64,000 bases of DNA from Corynebacterium sp. J010B-136 (GCF_002967075.1 NZ_PUGE01000005.1:62001-126000); one strand, 5' to 3'. Counted from the first letter of the stretch, positions 34,175 through 44,255 are shown. Made by a program: numbers and translations. Notes: a model not told the origin generated them from the letters alone.

Positions 34175-34929
34175 TAGTGGCTAGGCTCTGCTGTACGCGG
34201 GGCCAAGGCGCGCCGGGTCTTCTTGGGCAATGCGGCAACCACCGCAAACACAATCACCATGATAAGCCCCTTATCCAGCGGATCGGAAATAAAGGACTGC
34301 AGGGTAACAGAGCCAAGCAGCGAGTTGCCCATTTCGCGGAAGAGGCTGACCAAAGCGCCAGTGCCGACACCAGCGGTACCGCCGTAGACGAAGGCTGCCA
34401 CAGGTGCGGCGATGGCACCGGTGATAAGACCGAGTACTGCGCCGGAGGCAAATGCCAAGAAAATATTGCGGAAAGCGCCCTTGTTAATGACCACACCAGC
34501 CAACCAACCGGTTAACGCAGAACCAGCTGCAAAAGGCAGCGCTAGGGGATTAAATAGTGCCCACACCACGGAGCTTAAAGCACCGGTTGCTAAACCAGCA
34601 CGTGGGCCGGCAAGTGCGGCAACCAAGACGGTACCCACGGCGTCCAAGTAAAGCGGGATACCGATGGAGCCGACGATCTGGCCGATAAGAATGTTCAGGA
34701 TCAATGCCACTGGAATAATCGCCACGGTGCGTGCCGGCAGGGTGGGTAAAACACCGGCGAGTAGCGCCAAAGTACCGCCGACATAGCCGATGAGCGTAAT
34801 CAGGGCCTCGGTTGACCCGCCGACTGATTCCCAATCAGTGGGGCGAACTAAAACCAGATAGAGCCAGGTCGCAGCGATAAGCGCGCCACCGACGGCGACT
34901 AAAACCTTGTGCGTGGAGTTTTGTGACAT
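34174..34929 (-). CDS. ECF transporter substrate-binding S-component
   Basis: A 251-residue polytopic protein with about six helices. LYLDAVGTVLVAALAGPRAGLATG and a Gly/Ala-rich core resemble ECF S-components. It is the specificity subunit of the unit; substrate is not known, but the nucleoside hydrolase just upstream (47 bp from the S-component start) suggests a ribonucleoside or nucleobase. Start ATG 34929. Confidence 0.75.
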   Translation of the reverse strand: MSQNSTHKVLVAVGGALIAATWLYLVLVRPTDWESVGGSTEALITLIGYVGGTLALLAGVLPTLPARTVAIIPVALILNILIGQIVGSIGIPLYLDAVGTVLVAALAGPRAGLATGALSSVVWALFNPLALPFAAGSALTGWLAGVVINKGAFRNIFLAFASGAVLGLITGAIAAPVAAFVYGGTAGVGTGALVSLFREMGNSLLGSVTLQSFISDPLDKGLIMVIVFAVVAALPKKTRRALAPRTAEPSH

Positions 34930-34975
34930 GCGTAAAATCCCCTAAAGATCATAAAGCGGCTGAATTATCCGCGTC

Positions 34976-35914
34976 CTATGTCACCTCGGATGCGAACCGA
35001 TTCAAAAGTATAGCGGCCCGCAAGTGTTCTGCGTGAGCGGCGTCGACATCAACATCATCCACCAATGAAGCGTTCGCCTTGCGGCCCCAGTGTCCACGTA
35101 AATCTGCAACCGTGGTCCCGCGCATTAATTCAGAATCAGCTTCCACATCCACGGTTACTTCCCGCGTGTTAAAAGGTATCTTGTCCAGCGCGATCATCAC
35201 GGTGATTAAATCATGAATCTGCGCTAAGTAGCCTTCGCCTTGGCTATCGTGGAATTCGAAATAAAACCGCAGCATCTCCGGTAGATAGGAGGCGATGGGG
35301 GCAGAGCCGAGGGCATCGATAAGCGCATTTAGCGTCTGCGGATTAATGGTAAACCGCTCTGTTACGCCTAAAGAACACACCGTGATGGGGTCCGTAGCCT
35401 GCGCGAAGGCTTGCTTTGCGCCGTGCGGATCCACCCAGGTATTCCATTCAGCAGTCGGCGTGGTGTTGCCCGGGTATAAGTAGGAACCACCCATCAGCGT
35501 GGTGTTTCGAACTGCTCCGAAAGTAGCCAGATTGGTGGCAGGACCTGTCACAATCAACCGCAGATCAGCATGCTGGTCAATCGCATTGCGCCATACATCC
35601 TGCCAACTATCCTGGCTTATGTCCTGGGCGCCGGGATTGATATAACCCAATCCAAACTCCCCGTGAGTTTCCGGGGTGGTGGTCAAGGGCACCTGCAAAG
35701 GTGCTGGCTGGCCAGCTACAACAGGGATGTGTCCAAGTCCGCATTTATCAAGTACCCAGCGGGTATTGATGGCGGTTTGCGTGGTATCCACATTGCCCGC
35801 GGTGGTGGTTGCCCCGACGAGCTCAACCTCGCCTTCGTGATGCAAAGCTGCCAGATACATCAGCGCTAGTGCATCATCAATGCCGGTGTCGCAATCAATA
35901 AGAACAGGAATCAT
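34976..35914 (-). CDS. Inosine-uridine preferring nucleoside hydrolase
   Basis: A 312-residue enzyme. The calcium-binding DCDTGIDDALAL cluster at residues about 6-17 is diagnostic for IUNH. It splits ribonucleosides into base and ribose. Start ATG 35914 is chosen because the upstream TTG (35923) has no good RBS. It precedes the ECF unit, supporting nucleoside uptake and salvage, and is followed on the other side by the second RodA gene (11-bp gap). Confidence 0.85.
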   Translation of the reverse strand: MIPVLIDCDTGIDDALALMYLAALHHEGEVELVGATTTAGNVDTTQTAINTRWVLDKCGLGHIPVVAGQPAPLQVPLTTTPETHGEFGLGYINPGAQDISQDSWQDVWRNAIDQHADLRLIVTGPATNLATFGAVRNTTLMGGSYLYPGNTTPTAEWNTWVDPHGAKQAFAQATDPITVCSLGVTERFTINPQTLNALIDALGSAPIASYLPEMLRFYFEFHDSQGEGYLAQIHDLITVMIALDKIPFNTREVTVDVEADSELMRGTTVADLRGHWGRKANASLVDDVDVDAAHAEHLRAAILLNRFASEVT

Positions 35915-35925
35915 AGAGCTCAAGT

Positions 35926-37305
35926 CTAAGGAAATGGCTGCAGTAGTGGTTTTCTTGGTGCTTTCTGTACTTGGAACACAGAATCCGATGTCCGCGTGGA
36001 ATGTGAGATGCGCAGAACCAAAGCGATGATGAGGTAATTCGCCAGCAGTGAAGAACCACCTGCTGACATGAAAGGCGTGGTCAGACCCGTCATCGGGATA
36101 AGCCCTGAAATTCCGCCGGTGACAACAAAGACTTGGACCGTCAAGATGATGCCAAGGCCTGTGACAAGCAGTTTTCCAAAGCTTTCACGCGTGTGCATTG
36201 CCGTGATGAAAAAGCGGCACTGCAGCAGGGTGAAAGCTAAAAGCACAGCCGCTAGGCCAATGAGTCCTAGTTCTTCGCCGACGGCAGCGAGGATGAAATC
36301 TGAGAATGCTAAAGCAATGTTTTGCGGATAACCTTGCCCCAGCCCAGAGCCCGTTATTCCACCGGTAGAGAGTCCAAAGAGTGCTTCGGAGAGCTGATTG
36401 CCGTTGTTGTAGAAATCAGCCAAAGGGTCGCGGGCATTAGCAATTCTTTGTTGAATCTTGGTGGAAAATTGCGCGAGCAACGTACCACCGGCAAGCAGCG
36501 CCGCGGTTCCGATTAATAACCATGACAGACGGGACGTTGCGACATAAACCATGCCGAAGACGGTAAGAAATAATAAAAGAGCCGGCCCGAAATCATTGGT
36601 TAAAGCCATGATGACTAGCGCGAAAGCGCCAATGAACGCAATCGGTGCCAGATCCCGCAATCGCGGAAACCCCATGCCCAAAAAGCGATTCTCTGCCACT
36701 GCGAATAGGGCTCGCTTTTGACTAATGAGCATGGCGAAGAAAATGACCAGCAAAACCTTCGCTATCTCACCAGGCTGAATGGAAAAGGGGCCAATCATCA
36801 GCCAAATATTGGCATCTGATTCCACCGGCTGCGGTGAAAATAATGGTGAGGCCAACAGGATAAGGCCGAAGGCTCCTAGGAGATAAGAGAACCTGGTTAG
36901 TACGCGGTGATCTTGCAGCATGATTAGCGCAACCACACACGCGAACAAAGCAAGGCCAGTCCACATCACCTGCTTTTCTGCGAGGTCTCTTCCCAGGGCC
37001 AAATCAAGCCGGTGAATCATGACTAAGCCAATCCCGTTTAAAAAGGCCACCGTGGGGAAAATGATTTGATCAGCATTCGGCGTCAAGAAACACAGCGCGA
37101 AGTGGGTGGCTAACACCATTACCGCAAAGATGAAGGGCAGATATAAAGAGGATGTATCTAGCGCTCTATCCGCGGGATTATCCGAAGCGATGTCGACTGT
37201 TATTGCGCTGATCAAAGTTATGAAGAGCACGATGATCAGGAGGGAAAGTTCACTCCAGCGAGCTTTTACGCTTCTAGTCAATGGTGTTTTACTTTCCCTA
37301 TTCAA
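35926..37305 (-). CDS. Second RodA/FtsW-family SEDS protein
   Basis: A 459-residue paralogue of the RodA at 27621-28961: the same motifs occur in the same order (FSIQPGEIAKVLLVIFFA, TNDFGPALLLF, LSTGGITGSGLGQG, ILAAVGEELGLIG, MTGLTTPFMSAGGSSLLANY). No PBP gene accompanies it. The start is TTG 37305 without a clear RBS; TTG 37281 behind AGGGAAAG is possible. It might be FtsW-like or a duplicate RodA for a different growth mode. Confidence 0.85.
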   Translation of the reverse strand: MNRESKTPLTRSVKARWSELSLLIIVLFITLISAITVDIASDNPADRALDTSSLYLPFIFAVMVLATHFALCFLTPNADQIIFPTVAFLNGIGLVMIHRLDLALGRDLAEKQVMWTGLALFACVVALIMLQDHRVLTRFSYLLGAFGLILLASPLFSPQPVESDANIWLMIGPFSIQPGEIAKVLLVIFFAMLISQKRALFAVAENRFLGMGFPRLRDLAPIAFIGAFALVIMALTNDFGPALLLFLTVFGMVYVATSRLSWLLIGTAALLAGGTLLAQFSTKIQQRIANARDPLADFYNNGNQLSEALFGLSTGGITGSGLGQGYPQNIALAFSDFILAAVGEELGLIGLAAVLLAFTLLQCRFFITAMHTRESFGKLLVTGLGIILTVQVFVVTGGISGLIPMTGLTTPFMSAGGSSLLANYLIIALVLRISHSTRTSDSVFQVQKAPRKPLLQPFP

Positions 37306-37317
37306 AGATTATTGATG

Positions 37318-37347
37318 GCTGAAGCAAGTATGGCACAAGACTTCAGC
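37318..37347 (-). terminator. Hairpin after the anchored hydrolase gene
   Basis: GCTGAAG and CTTCAGC (37318-37324 and 37341-37347) form a 7-bp stem directly after the stop of the minus-strand hydrolase gene. No T tract is evident. Confidence 0.35.
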
Positions 37348-37348
37348 T

Positions 37349-38266
37349 TTAGGAAGTACCTACTAAGCCGCGCAGGGTGTCTTGTAAAACATCGATGGTT
37401 GGCAGGTTGTAGTGGTCGTAGTTGGGAAGGACTTCCAAGTTGATATTGCTAAAGCCCTCGTTGCGGTACCACCTGGAACCACGGTGCGCGGCGCCTAAAG
37501 CATCGAAGCCATCTTGGGAAGTAGAGCCGTCATCGTATTCTCCCACCACCCAATACAACGGAGTGCTGGCCCGGTACTCGGATTCAAAGTGTTTATTTTC
37601 CCAGGATGGTGCCCCACCGCCGGCGAGCATGATGGCGCCACCGGTGACGAGCTCAGGGCGTTTATGCAGCAAGGCATAACTGATAAATTCTGCGCCGCCC
37701 GAATATCCAGACCACCACAGCTGATTTTTATCTACGTTGAAGTCACTGGTTATCTGCGCGGTGAGATCATCTAACCATCGTTGGTTCTTCCGGAGGTTTC
37801 GCCACCACGTGCTCGATTTTTTATCGGGAGTGCGCGGGACAACGGTGATGAAATTATATTCGGCCGCCACGGCTGCCGCGCAGGTAGCAAATCCTTCTGG
37901 GAAGTTGTATTCATCCCCGCCATCGCCATGCAGATGAATCAGCGCACCCACCGGCTTGGAGGTATCAATACCGTGTTTGAAAAGGTGATACGTCGATTCA
38001 GTATCGCGCGAATCGGTAAAGCTTTGATTCAGCAGCGTGTCTTTTTCCATAGTGTGCAAGGCCGGAGCACGCAGCTTCGATAAGTCTTGCCCAGAAGCCG
38101 GCTCGAAAGCAGCATCTTGCCACGGGGAACAATCAGCACGATTGTGTGCTTGCCTGGTCATCACCACGTTGGCGATGATCAAACAAGCAATAACTAATGC
38201 CGCTATGAGGAGGAAGGCGAGGAACCGCGTTGACCTTTGGCGTGGCGGGCTGCCGTGGATTCTAAT
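37349..38266 (-). CDS. Membrane-anchored alpha/beta hydrolase with apparent ATT start
   Basis: A serine-hydrolase domain with nucleophile elbow WSGYSGGAEF and HLHGDGGDE oxyanion strand, similar to poly(3-hydroxybutyrate) depolymerase/esterase D types. The ordinary starts (TTG 38182 or ATG 38161) cut a hydrophobic segment in half. Reading further upstream in frame gives RQRSTR then FLAFLLIAALVIACLIIANV, a full anchor or signal. The only codon that can start it behind AAAGGAGGT (9-base spacing) is ATT at 38266-38264; the upstream frame stops at TGA 38275-38273. It then overlaps the acyltransferase gene by 64 bp. If ATT is wrong, the gene starts at 38182. Confidence 0.6.
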   Translation of the reverse strand: MRIHGSPPRQRSTRFLAFLLIAALVIACLIIANVVMTRQAHNRADCSPWQDAAFEPASGQDLSKLRAPALHTMEKDTLLNQSFTDSRDTESTYHLFKHGIDTSKPVGALIHLHGDGGDEYNFPEGFATCAAAVAAEYNFITVVPRTPDKKSSTWWRNLRKNQRWLDDLTAQITSDFNVDKNQLWWSGYSGGAEFISYALLHKRPELVTGGAIMLAGGGAPSWENKHFESEYRASTPLYWVVGEYDDGSTSQDGFDALGAAHRGSRWYRNEGFSNINLEVLPNYDHYNLPTIDVLQDTLRGLVGTS

Positions 38267-39561
38267 AGCGTGTCACCTCCTTTAGACGCCTTGGAAACAA
38301 CCCACTCTAGTGGACCTTGGCGGACAAACCGGGTCCATACGAATGCAAAAGTCAGTCCCAGGCCAAGTTGAAGGAAGAAATGTTGCAGGGAAGACAATTC
38401 GGAAGGGCTATAGGTCATGTACAGCTGGTGGCCGACGTAAAGCGTTAAAGTCATCGAACCCATCAAGGCCAGCGGAGAGAGCACGCGCGGGATAACGCGG
38501 CACAGCAATAAACAGATGCCAAGGGCAGTGAGCGCAACGCCAGTGGAGTGCAAGATGGATAGCGCGGTATTAGCATGCGGCGCAGCGATAAGATTCCACA
38601 ACCAGGTGTTGTGCGGCAAGTAATCAAACTCTGCACCAAAGACCCTAAACCGTTCAATCTCACGGGGGCTAAGCTGTGGCTCCGCAGCTAGTAGCGTCCG
38701 GTTGCCCCCGGCAATAGTAAATCCGGCATAAGAAATCATCCAGGTACCAATGGCCAGCAGGAAGCCAAAAAATGGCAGGTAGGCCTGGGTTGACATGATC
38801 TTCAACTGCATGCGGCCGATGATCAGGCCAATCAGGATGTAGAAGAACCAGGTGGCTACCGGGTAAGCACCAATGAAAAGCAAGGTGTTGATTGCAGCCA
38901 GCGGCGTTTGGAAGAGGTCAACAACCGTGACATTTTCCAAAGGTACAGGCTGTGCGTAATGGTTAATCAGGTAGATGCATACTGGCATGATAGCCAAGGT
39001 GAGTCCAGCAGAGATGGCGATCCACCGCATCCGCATACCTAGGAAAAATACGGCGAAGAGAAACAGCAGACCGTAATACGGCAAGATATTAAAGACCACG
39101 GGGCTAAAGATCTGGTTGACCAAAAGGCCGATGACAAAGATTGCTAGCGCGCGAAGGAATAAGCGCTTGCGGGAAATACGCAGCTTGAGTCCGGTTGCGC
39201 CATCAGCGCCGCCCGAGGCAAAAGCCAAACCAACACCGGCCAGGATTGCGAAAAGTGCAGCAGCATTGCCCGCAGCGAGCCAAAATGCCAGGCTCATGGA
39301 GCCGTTGTCGCTATGCGATGGCAACGTGTGCACCGCCATCATGCCAATCAAAGCGAGGCCACGGGCAACATCTATTCCGATGATGCGTTTATTTTTGAAC
39401 TGTTTCTTATCGCTGTCATGCGGCACTGGCAGGTCAGGGTTCAGAAGGATGGGATCACCATCGTCGTAGCGTCCCGTCCAGACTTTTCTCAATCCTGACG
39501 CGCCGGGCTCAGGCCTCATGTCAGGTTCTAGCCTTGCGTTGGTGGGAAGTTGCGAAACCAT
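38203..39561 (-). CDS. Membrane acyltransferase (DUF1624/HGSNAT- or YeiB-like)
   Basis: A 452-residue protein with about 10 membrane helices after a 60-residue hydrophilic N-terminus. RIIGIDVARGLALIGMMAVH (about 59-78) is the first helix typical of DUF1624/DUF418 and heparan-alpha-glucosaminide acetyltransferase-like proteins. Presumed to acylate a cell-envelope glycan or lipid. Start ATG 39561 with AAAAGGAGAA upstream. It is followed closely by the hydrolase above. Confidence 0.7.
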   Translation of the reverse strand: MVSQLPTNARLEPDMRPEPGASGLRKVWTGRYDDGDPILLNPDLPVPHDSDKKQFKNKRIIGIDVARGLALIGMMAVHTLPSHSDNGSMSLAFWLAAGNAAALFAILAGVGLAFASGGADGATGLKLRISRKRLFLRALAIFVIGLLVNQIFSPVVFNILPYYGLLFLFAVFFLGMRMRWIAISAGLTLAIMPVCIYLINHYAQPVPLENVTVVDLFQTPLAAINTLLFIGAYPVATWFFYILIGLIIGRMQLKIMSTQAYLPFFGFLLAIGTWMISYAGFTIAGGNRTLLAAEPQLSPREIERFRVFGAEFDYLPHNTWLWNLIAAPHANTALSILHSTGVALTALGICLLLCRVIPRVLSPLALMGSMTLTLYVGHQLYMTYSPSELSSLQHFFLQLGLGLTFAFVWTRFVRQGPLEWVVSKASKGGDTLLESTAARHAKGQRGSSPSSS

Positions 39562-39592
39562 GGAATTCTCCTTTTCGTATGGTTAGCAGTTG

Positions 39593-41941
39593 CTATTGCG
39601 TGTTTGAGGTATCTGCGTGCGTCGGTGATTGAGCAGGTGCTTCGATGCGGGAATCGGTGGCGGTAGAAGAGGACATGTCTATGCCGTCGCGTGGGAAATT
39701 GGCTTGCTCGACGGGCAGGTACTGCGCGGGGTTTCCTTGCCAGCAGGTATCCGCGGGTACTACTTCGTGGCGCTGAACCAAAGAGCCCGGTCCGACGGTG
39801 GCGCGCTCGCCGATGATGCTGCCGGGAAGGGTAAAGCTATTGGGCCCCAGGGTGGCAGATTTTTGTAGGAGTACTGGTTCCATGGACATCACGCGGTCTT
39901 GGAAGAGGTGGGTTTGAACCACGGTGCCGCGATTAACGCTGGCACCGTCTTCCAAGGTGACCAGGTCATATTCTGGCAGCCACCAGGTTTCGCACCAGAC
40001 ATTTTTGCCAACGCGTGCACCCATGAGGCGGTTCCACCAGTTAAAGACCGGGCTTCCTAGACTCATACGCACTAGAGCGGGGATGGCCAGTGACTCGACA
40101 AAGATATCGACGAGTTCACCGCGCCAGACAAAGCTGGAAAATAGTGGACGGTCTTGGACCCGGAAACGGCCGACAAGCAACCATTTCGCCATGATGGGAA
40201 GTACCGATGCAATAGTGCCGGAGACCAACAGCAATGGCCAGGACAGCAGTGCCGCCCACGCTAGCGATTCAAGAATCCCGTAGCCGCTAAAGAGCATGCC
40301 CATATAAATCATGGTCAAAGCCCAGATTGCGACAAGATCGAGCACGTTGGAGAGCATCTGCGGGATGATGCGGCAGCTTTCGACGATGCCGCGTGAAATC
40401 CGCAGTTTCTTGGTTGGCTTATAAGTTGCCGTTGTATCGCCTGTTACGGCCAGGCGAGGAATCTGGTGTGGGTTTTGGCCCAACCACGAGGAACCAGCAT
40501 CAACATTGCCGGGGTTGGTAGATAGCACTGCGATAAGCGAATCATCCGGCACGTCCTGGTCAGGGCCAACGATGCCGGAGTTGCCGACGAAGCTGTGCTC
40601 ACCAATAACGGTGGTACCGATGTGAATCCAGTGTGGGCTTTGGCGGGTGGTGCTTGCGCAGGAGTGGTCAGCCAGGAAGCTATCATCGCGAATCCACGTT
40701 AAGTGCGGGATGGTTTCCACGGTGGAGATTTCCACGTTGTGGCCAATGCGTGCGCCCAAAAGGCGCAGCCAGGTCGGTGTAAATCCAGAGGCATAAACGG
40801 GATAGGCAGAAATCAAGGTGCGCTGCATAATGATGTGGGTCAGCCACACGGCTGCGGCAACCGCACTGTGCGAAGAGTAGAAACCTGGGCGAATAACTAC
40901 CGACAACAAGCGAATAACCACTGCGACTCCAGCGAGCCATGTTGCTGCCATGAGGATGGTAAATACCGGTACCCACAGCAAAAGTCGCGGGAAAACCTCT
41001 TCGTAGAATTGGATATTTGCCACCGTTGGGTAGACCAACACGAAGCCAGGAATCATGCTGACAACCTGCAAGAAGCGTACGACTAGGCCGCCGAGGTTAT
41101 ACAGAATGTACTGGTTGAACTTATTGAGCGGCTTTTCCAATGGACTTAAGCGGTCATGGCCGATTTCTTCTGGGGTTCCGGCTGGCCAGCTATCACCCGC
41201 AACGCCATGGAATTCGATGGGGGAGCCGCCCCAGGTCTCACCAGCGGGGATGGTGCCGGAGACAGTAGAGCCAGCAAGAATTTCCGAGGTGCGGCCAATG
41301 TGGGCATTAGGGTTGATAAAGGAGCGCATGCCGATGCGTGCGCGGTCTTCGATGGTGATTGCGCCGATGCATACGGTATCGCCATCAATCCAGTATCCCT
41401 GCAGGTCAACTTCCTGTTCAACCACTGCTAGCTCACCGATATTTGCCAGTCCTGTGACACATGGTTCGGCAGCGATTTGTGCGCCACGAGCAACTTTATT
41501 GCCGAACATGCGGTGAATCGTTGGCGCCATGGGTGAGCCGTACAGGTTATCAATTTGCATGAACGTCAACAGGCGCCCAGCTGCCCACATCCGCAGGTGC
41601 GTCCAACTGCCGCGGCGGTACAGGCCAGGGCGCATGCCCACGGTCAAAATGCGCGCGCCGGTTGCTGCAATAAGTGTTTTTCCTGGAAGCGAGTAGAACA
41701 GCAGCCAACCGAATAGCAGTGGCCAACCTGGAATGTGTGGAACCCAGCCGGCATCGAAAAGCGTGCCTAAACCCCATACTGCAATCAACGCGCCCAGGAC
41801 ATAGCGAATAGCGTTAATCATGTAGAGCAAACACACGAAGACAAACTGAAATACACCAGCCAGCCGGGGAATCGGTGCAGTTTGCGTGCGCGAATCCGCA
41901 GAGGATTTCAGCGTGGTGAGATAGTCCGTCATATCTGCCAA
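39593..41941 (-). pseudogene. Pls/PosA-type NRPS, C-terminal membrane half (disconnected by frameshift)
   Basis: 782 codons that belong to the same gene as the adenylation half upstream. It comprises about six membrane segments separating three soluble left-handed-beta-helix/condensation-like regions (hexapeptide-type repeats such as ISTVETIPHLTW, VGPDQDV, WCETWWLPEYD), the architecture of epsilon-poly-L-lysine synthetase-like Pls proteins. Its first residues (LADMTDYLTTLKS) are the end of the carrier-protein domain. Because of the 44-bp duplication at 41977-42064 it has no start of its own except TTG 41941, so it is probably not made as part of a functional enzyme. Confidence 0.85.
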
Positions 41942-43713
41942 TCGCGGGTTGGCGTAGAGCTCTGCGATTTCTGCTGAAGGATATTGCTGACGAATCCGTG
42001 CGGCCAGCTGCGCGATAGCAAAGGATATTGCTGACGAATCCGTGCGGCCAGCTGCGCGATAGCAATCGAGCTACCGCCGATTTCGAAGAAGTTGGACTCA
42101 GGGGCCAAAGAGACATGCCCGATTTGTTCGACCCACAATCCAGCCAGCTCTTGCTGCGCCGGCGTGAGATCCTCAAATTGCAGTTCAGAAGTGCTTTCCA
42201 AAGGCCACGGCAAGGCTTTACGGTCTACCTTGCCGGAGGTCTTAAGTGGCATGGAATCCACAATCGTGAGCTGCGGAACAATGCCATCGGGCAAGCTCTT
42301 TTTCATAATGTCACGAACTTGGTCGAGGTCAATCGTGTCATCGCCATAGACATAACCGACCAGCACGCTGGTGCCACCTGGGGTCTTTTGCACGGCTGCT
42401 GCCGCGGCGGAGACACCCGGTGCGGAGTTTAAGTATTTATCAACTTCGCCCAGCTCCAAGCGACGTCCGCCGATTTTCACCTGGTCATCGACGCGGCCTT
42501 CAAAGATCAAACCATCCCGATCCGCACGTACTAAGTCACCGGTGCGGTATGCGCGCTTTAAACCTAAATCAGGCAAGGGTGCATACATCTGGGCATCTTT
42601 TTCCAGGTCCAGATAACGGCCTAAACCGACTCCGGCGATGACCAATTGTCCGCTTTCACCCCAAGCAACTGGGTTCTCATTTTCATCAACCACTGCTAGA
42701 GCCCAACCTGGGATTGGACGGCCGATGCGAATGGGCAGGGTGCCATCCATCAATTCGGCGGAACCAATGACTGTGGCTTCCGTCGGTCCGTAGGTATTCC
42801 ATACTTCGCGTCCGGGCTTTTGTAGACGCTCAGCTAATGCTGCGGGGCACGCCTCACCGCCGAAAATTAGCAGGCGAATATTGCCCAGGAATTCCTCGCT
42901 CCACATGGCTGCCAGGGTGGGCACGGTGGATACCGCAGTAATGTGCTTTTCGACGATCCACTCGCCCAAAACATCACCTGAACGCACAGTATCGCGCGAG
43001 GCAGCCACCAAGGCGGCACCGCCGGCCCATGCCAACCACATCTCTTCACACGAGGCATCGAAGGCAACGGATAATCCAGCCATCACGCGATCACCTGGGC
43101 CCAGTGGGGCAGTGGCGAGATAGGTTAAACGCTCGGCATCGACAAGCGCTGCGGCGCTACGGTGGCTAATGGCCACGCCCTTAGGCTTGCCAGTTGAGCC
43201 GGAAGTAAAGATAATCCAGGCTTCGTTCTCCAAAGAGACTGGCTGTAATTTTGATTCATCTAATTCGGGCACATGCAGCGGGTGGCTAATGGATAACTCT
43301 TCTCCAAAAACCGCGTCTACCTGGGCTTCTTCCCAGACGGTTTCAGCGCGTGAGTCCAATTCATCCCAGTCCACTGGAACATATGCTGCACCAGCGCAAA
43401 TGGTCGCCAAAATGCCGACGTACAAATCGGTCGTTCCCGAAGGAATCCGGATGCCCACCCGTGATCCGGTTCCCACGCCATGATCGTTGAGACGTTTAAT
43501 CTGCTTTTCTAAAACGTCTTCTAACTCTGCGTATGACAGCGTTCCATCGTCCGCCTCGATGGCTACAGCATGAGGGTAGGTACGAATGGTGTGCCCAATG
43601 ATGCCTAAAAGGGTACGTGGTTCTGGTGCTGTTTCGAGCCCAAAAATCGCCTTCTCAGCGTGGTCATCTGGTGAAAACATATTAAATTGTAAAGACTCAT
43701 AGTCAGTAGACAT
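41929..43713 (-). pseudogene. Pls/PosA-type NRPS, adenylation-thiolation half (frameshifted)
   Basis: 594 codons. Adenylation domain (about 30-510): A3 core FTSGSTGKPKG, A4 AFDASCEEMW, A5 NTYGPTEATV, A7 YRTGDLVRAD, A8 GRVDDQVKIGGRRLELGEV and A10 SGKVDRKAL. A thiolation domain follows with the phosphopantetheine Ser in EIGGSSIAIAQ. After IRQQYP the frame is shifted by the tandem duplication and ends at DWQI. Removal of one 44-bp copy rejoins it in frame to the downstream half, giving a protein of about 1,350 residues. It may still be an isolated A-T protein. Confidence 0.85.
41977..42064 (-). repeat. Exact 44-bp tandem duplication inside the pls gene
   Basis: Bases 41977-42020 are repeated exactly at 42021-42064. 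The unit length, 44, is not a multiple of three, so it shifts the frame. The repeat covers the carrier-protein helix codons IAIAQLAARIRQQYP. Loss of one unit restores the long frame. Such direct repeats can be reversed by slippage or recombination. Confidence 0.95.
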
Positions 43714-43751
43714 GACACTCCGTAAATAGTTATTAGAATCGCCAGATCGTT

Positions 43752-43774
43752 AGTATATCGATAGCAAAACTATC
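43752..43774 (-). promoter_or_regulatory. Possible pls promoter with palindrome
   Basis: On the minus strand TATACT (43757-43752) is a good -10, and GATAG-N5-CTATC (43760-43774) is a perfect short palindrome immediately upstream. pls ATG 43713 has GGAG 7 bases before it. Within the 542-bp gap 43714-44255 the stretch 43790-44160 is A/T-rich and holds no convincing gene. Confidence 0.35.
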
Positions 43775-44208
43775 TGCTGTCTAAACCGATTTGCGGATGC
43801 ATAAAACTGCATATATAGCAAAATATGTAGCGATCGCACCGGTTGGGTAAATCGCCCCTATGAATAAAATCGTTTTGCCTGGTATTTTTATTGCCCCACG
43901 AAATCGCTGTGAAAAGCCTGTGTATATTTTGCCCCCTGTTATGCAATTTAAGAAGATTAAGTTTTGCGCCCGAACTTATATTATACAGCGCTGGATATTG
44001 TCTATATATTTTTCACAATCCGCTGACCGGCGCGAATCGTTCCCCGGTTGGGAAATGATAACGAAATGGTAACGATATGGGTGTATATACTTATTTGTTA
44101 CCAATGTGTGCTTCTGAGGTGTCCCATACCCCGGGCGGCAGCAGGATGCAAGTGTTTGTTTAGCGGTGGAAGAAATTGTCCGTTCCCACGCCTGTGGCGG
44201 GATAACTT

Positions 44209-44227
44209 TGTCTATTAAAAGTAGACA
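44209..44227 (+). promoter_or_regulatory. Palindrome upstream of the sulfate operon
   Basis: TGTCTA-N7-TAGACA is perfect in its 6-base arms and lies 28 bp before the first gene, overlapping a possible -10 (TATTAA). It shares half-site letters with the McbR box but in reversed order. A sulfur-regulator operator is plausible; the protein is unknown. Confidence 0.4.
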
Positions 44228-44255
44228 GAGCATTTCAGTAAAGGACGGCATCACG

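Noticed and set aside
43860..44072. 70-codon open frame in the gap before the sulfate operon
   Set aside because: A/T-rich, no ribosome-binding site and no family-like or transmembrane pattern; looks like chance.
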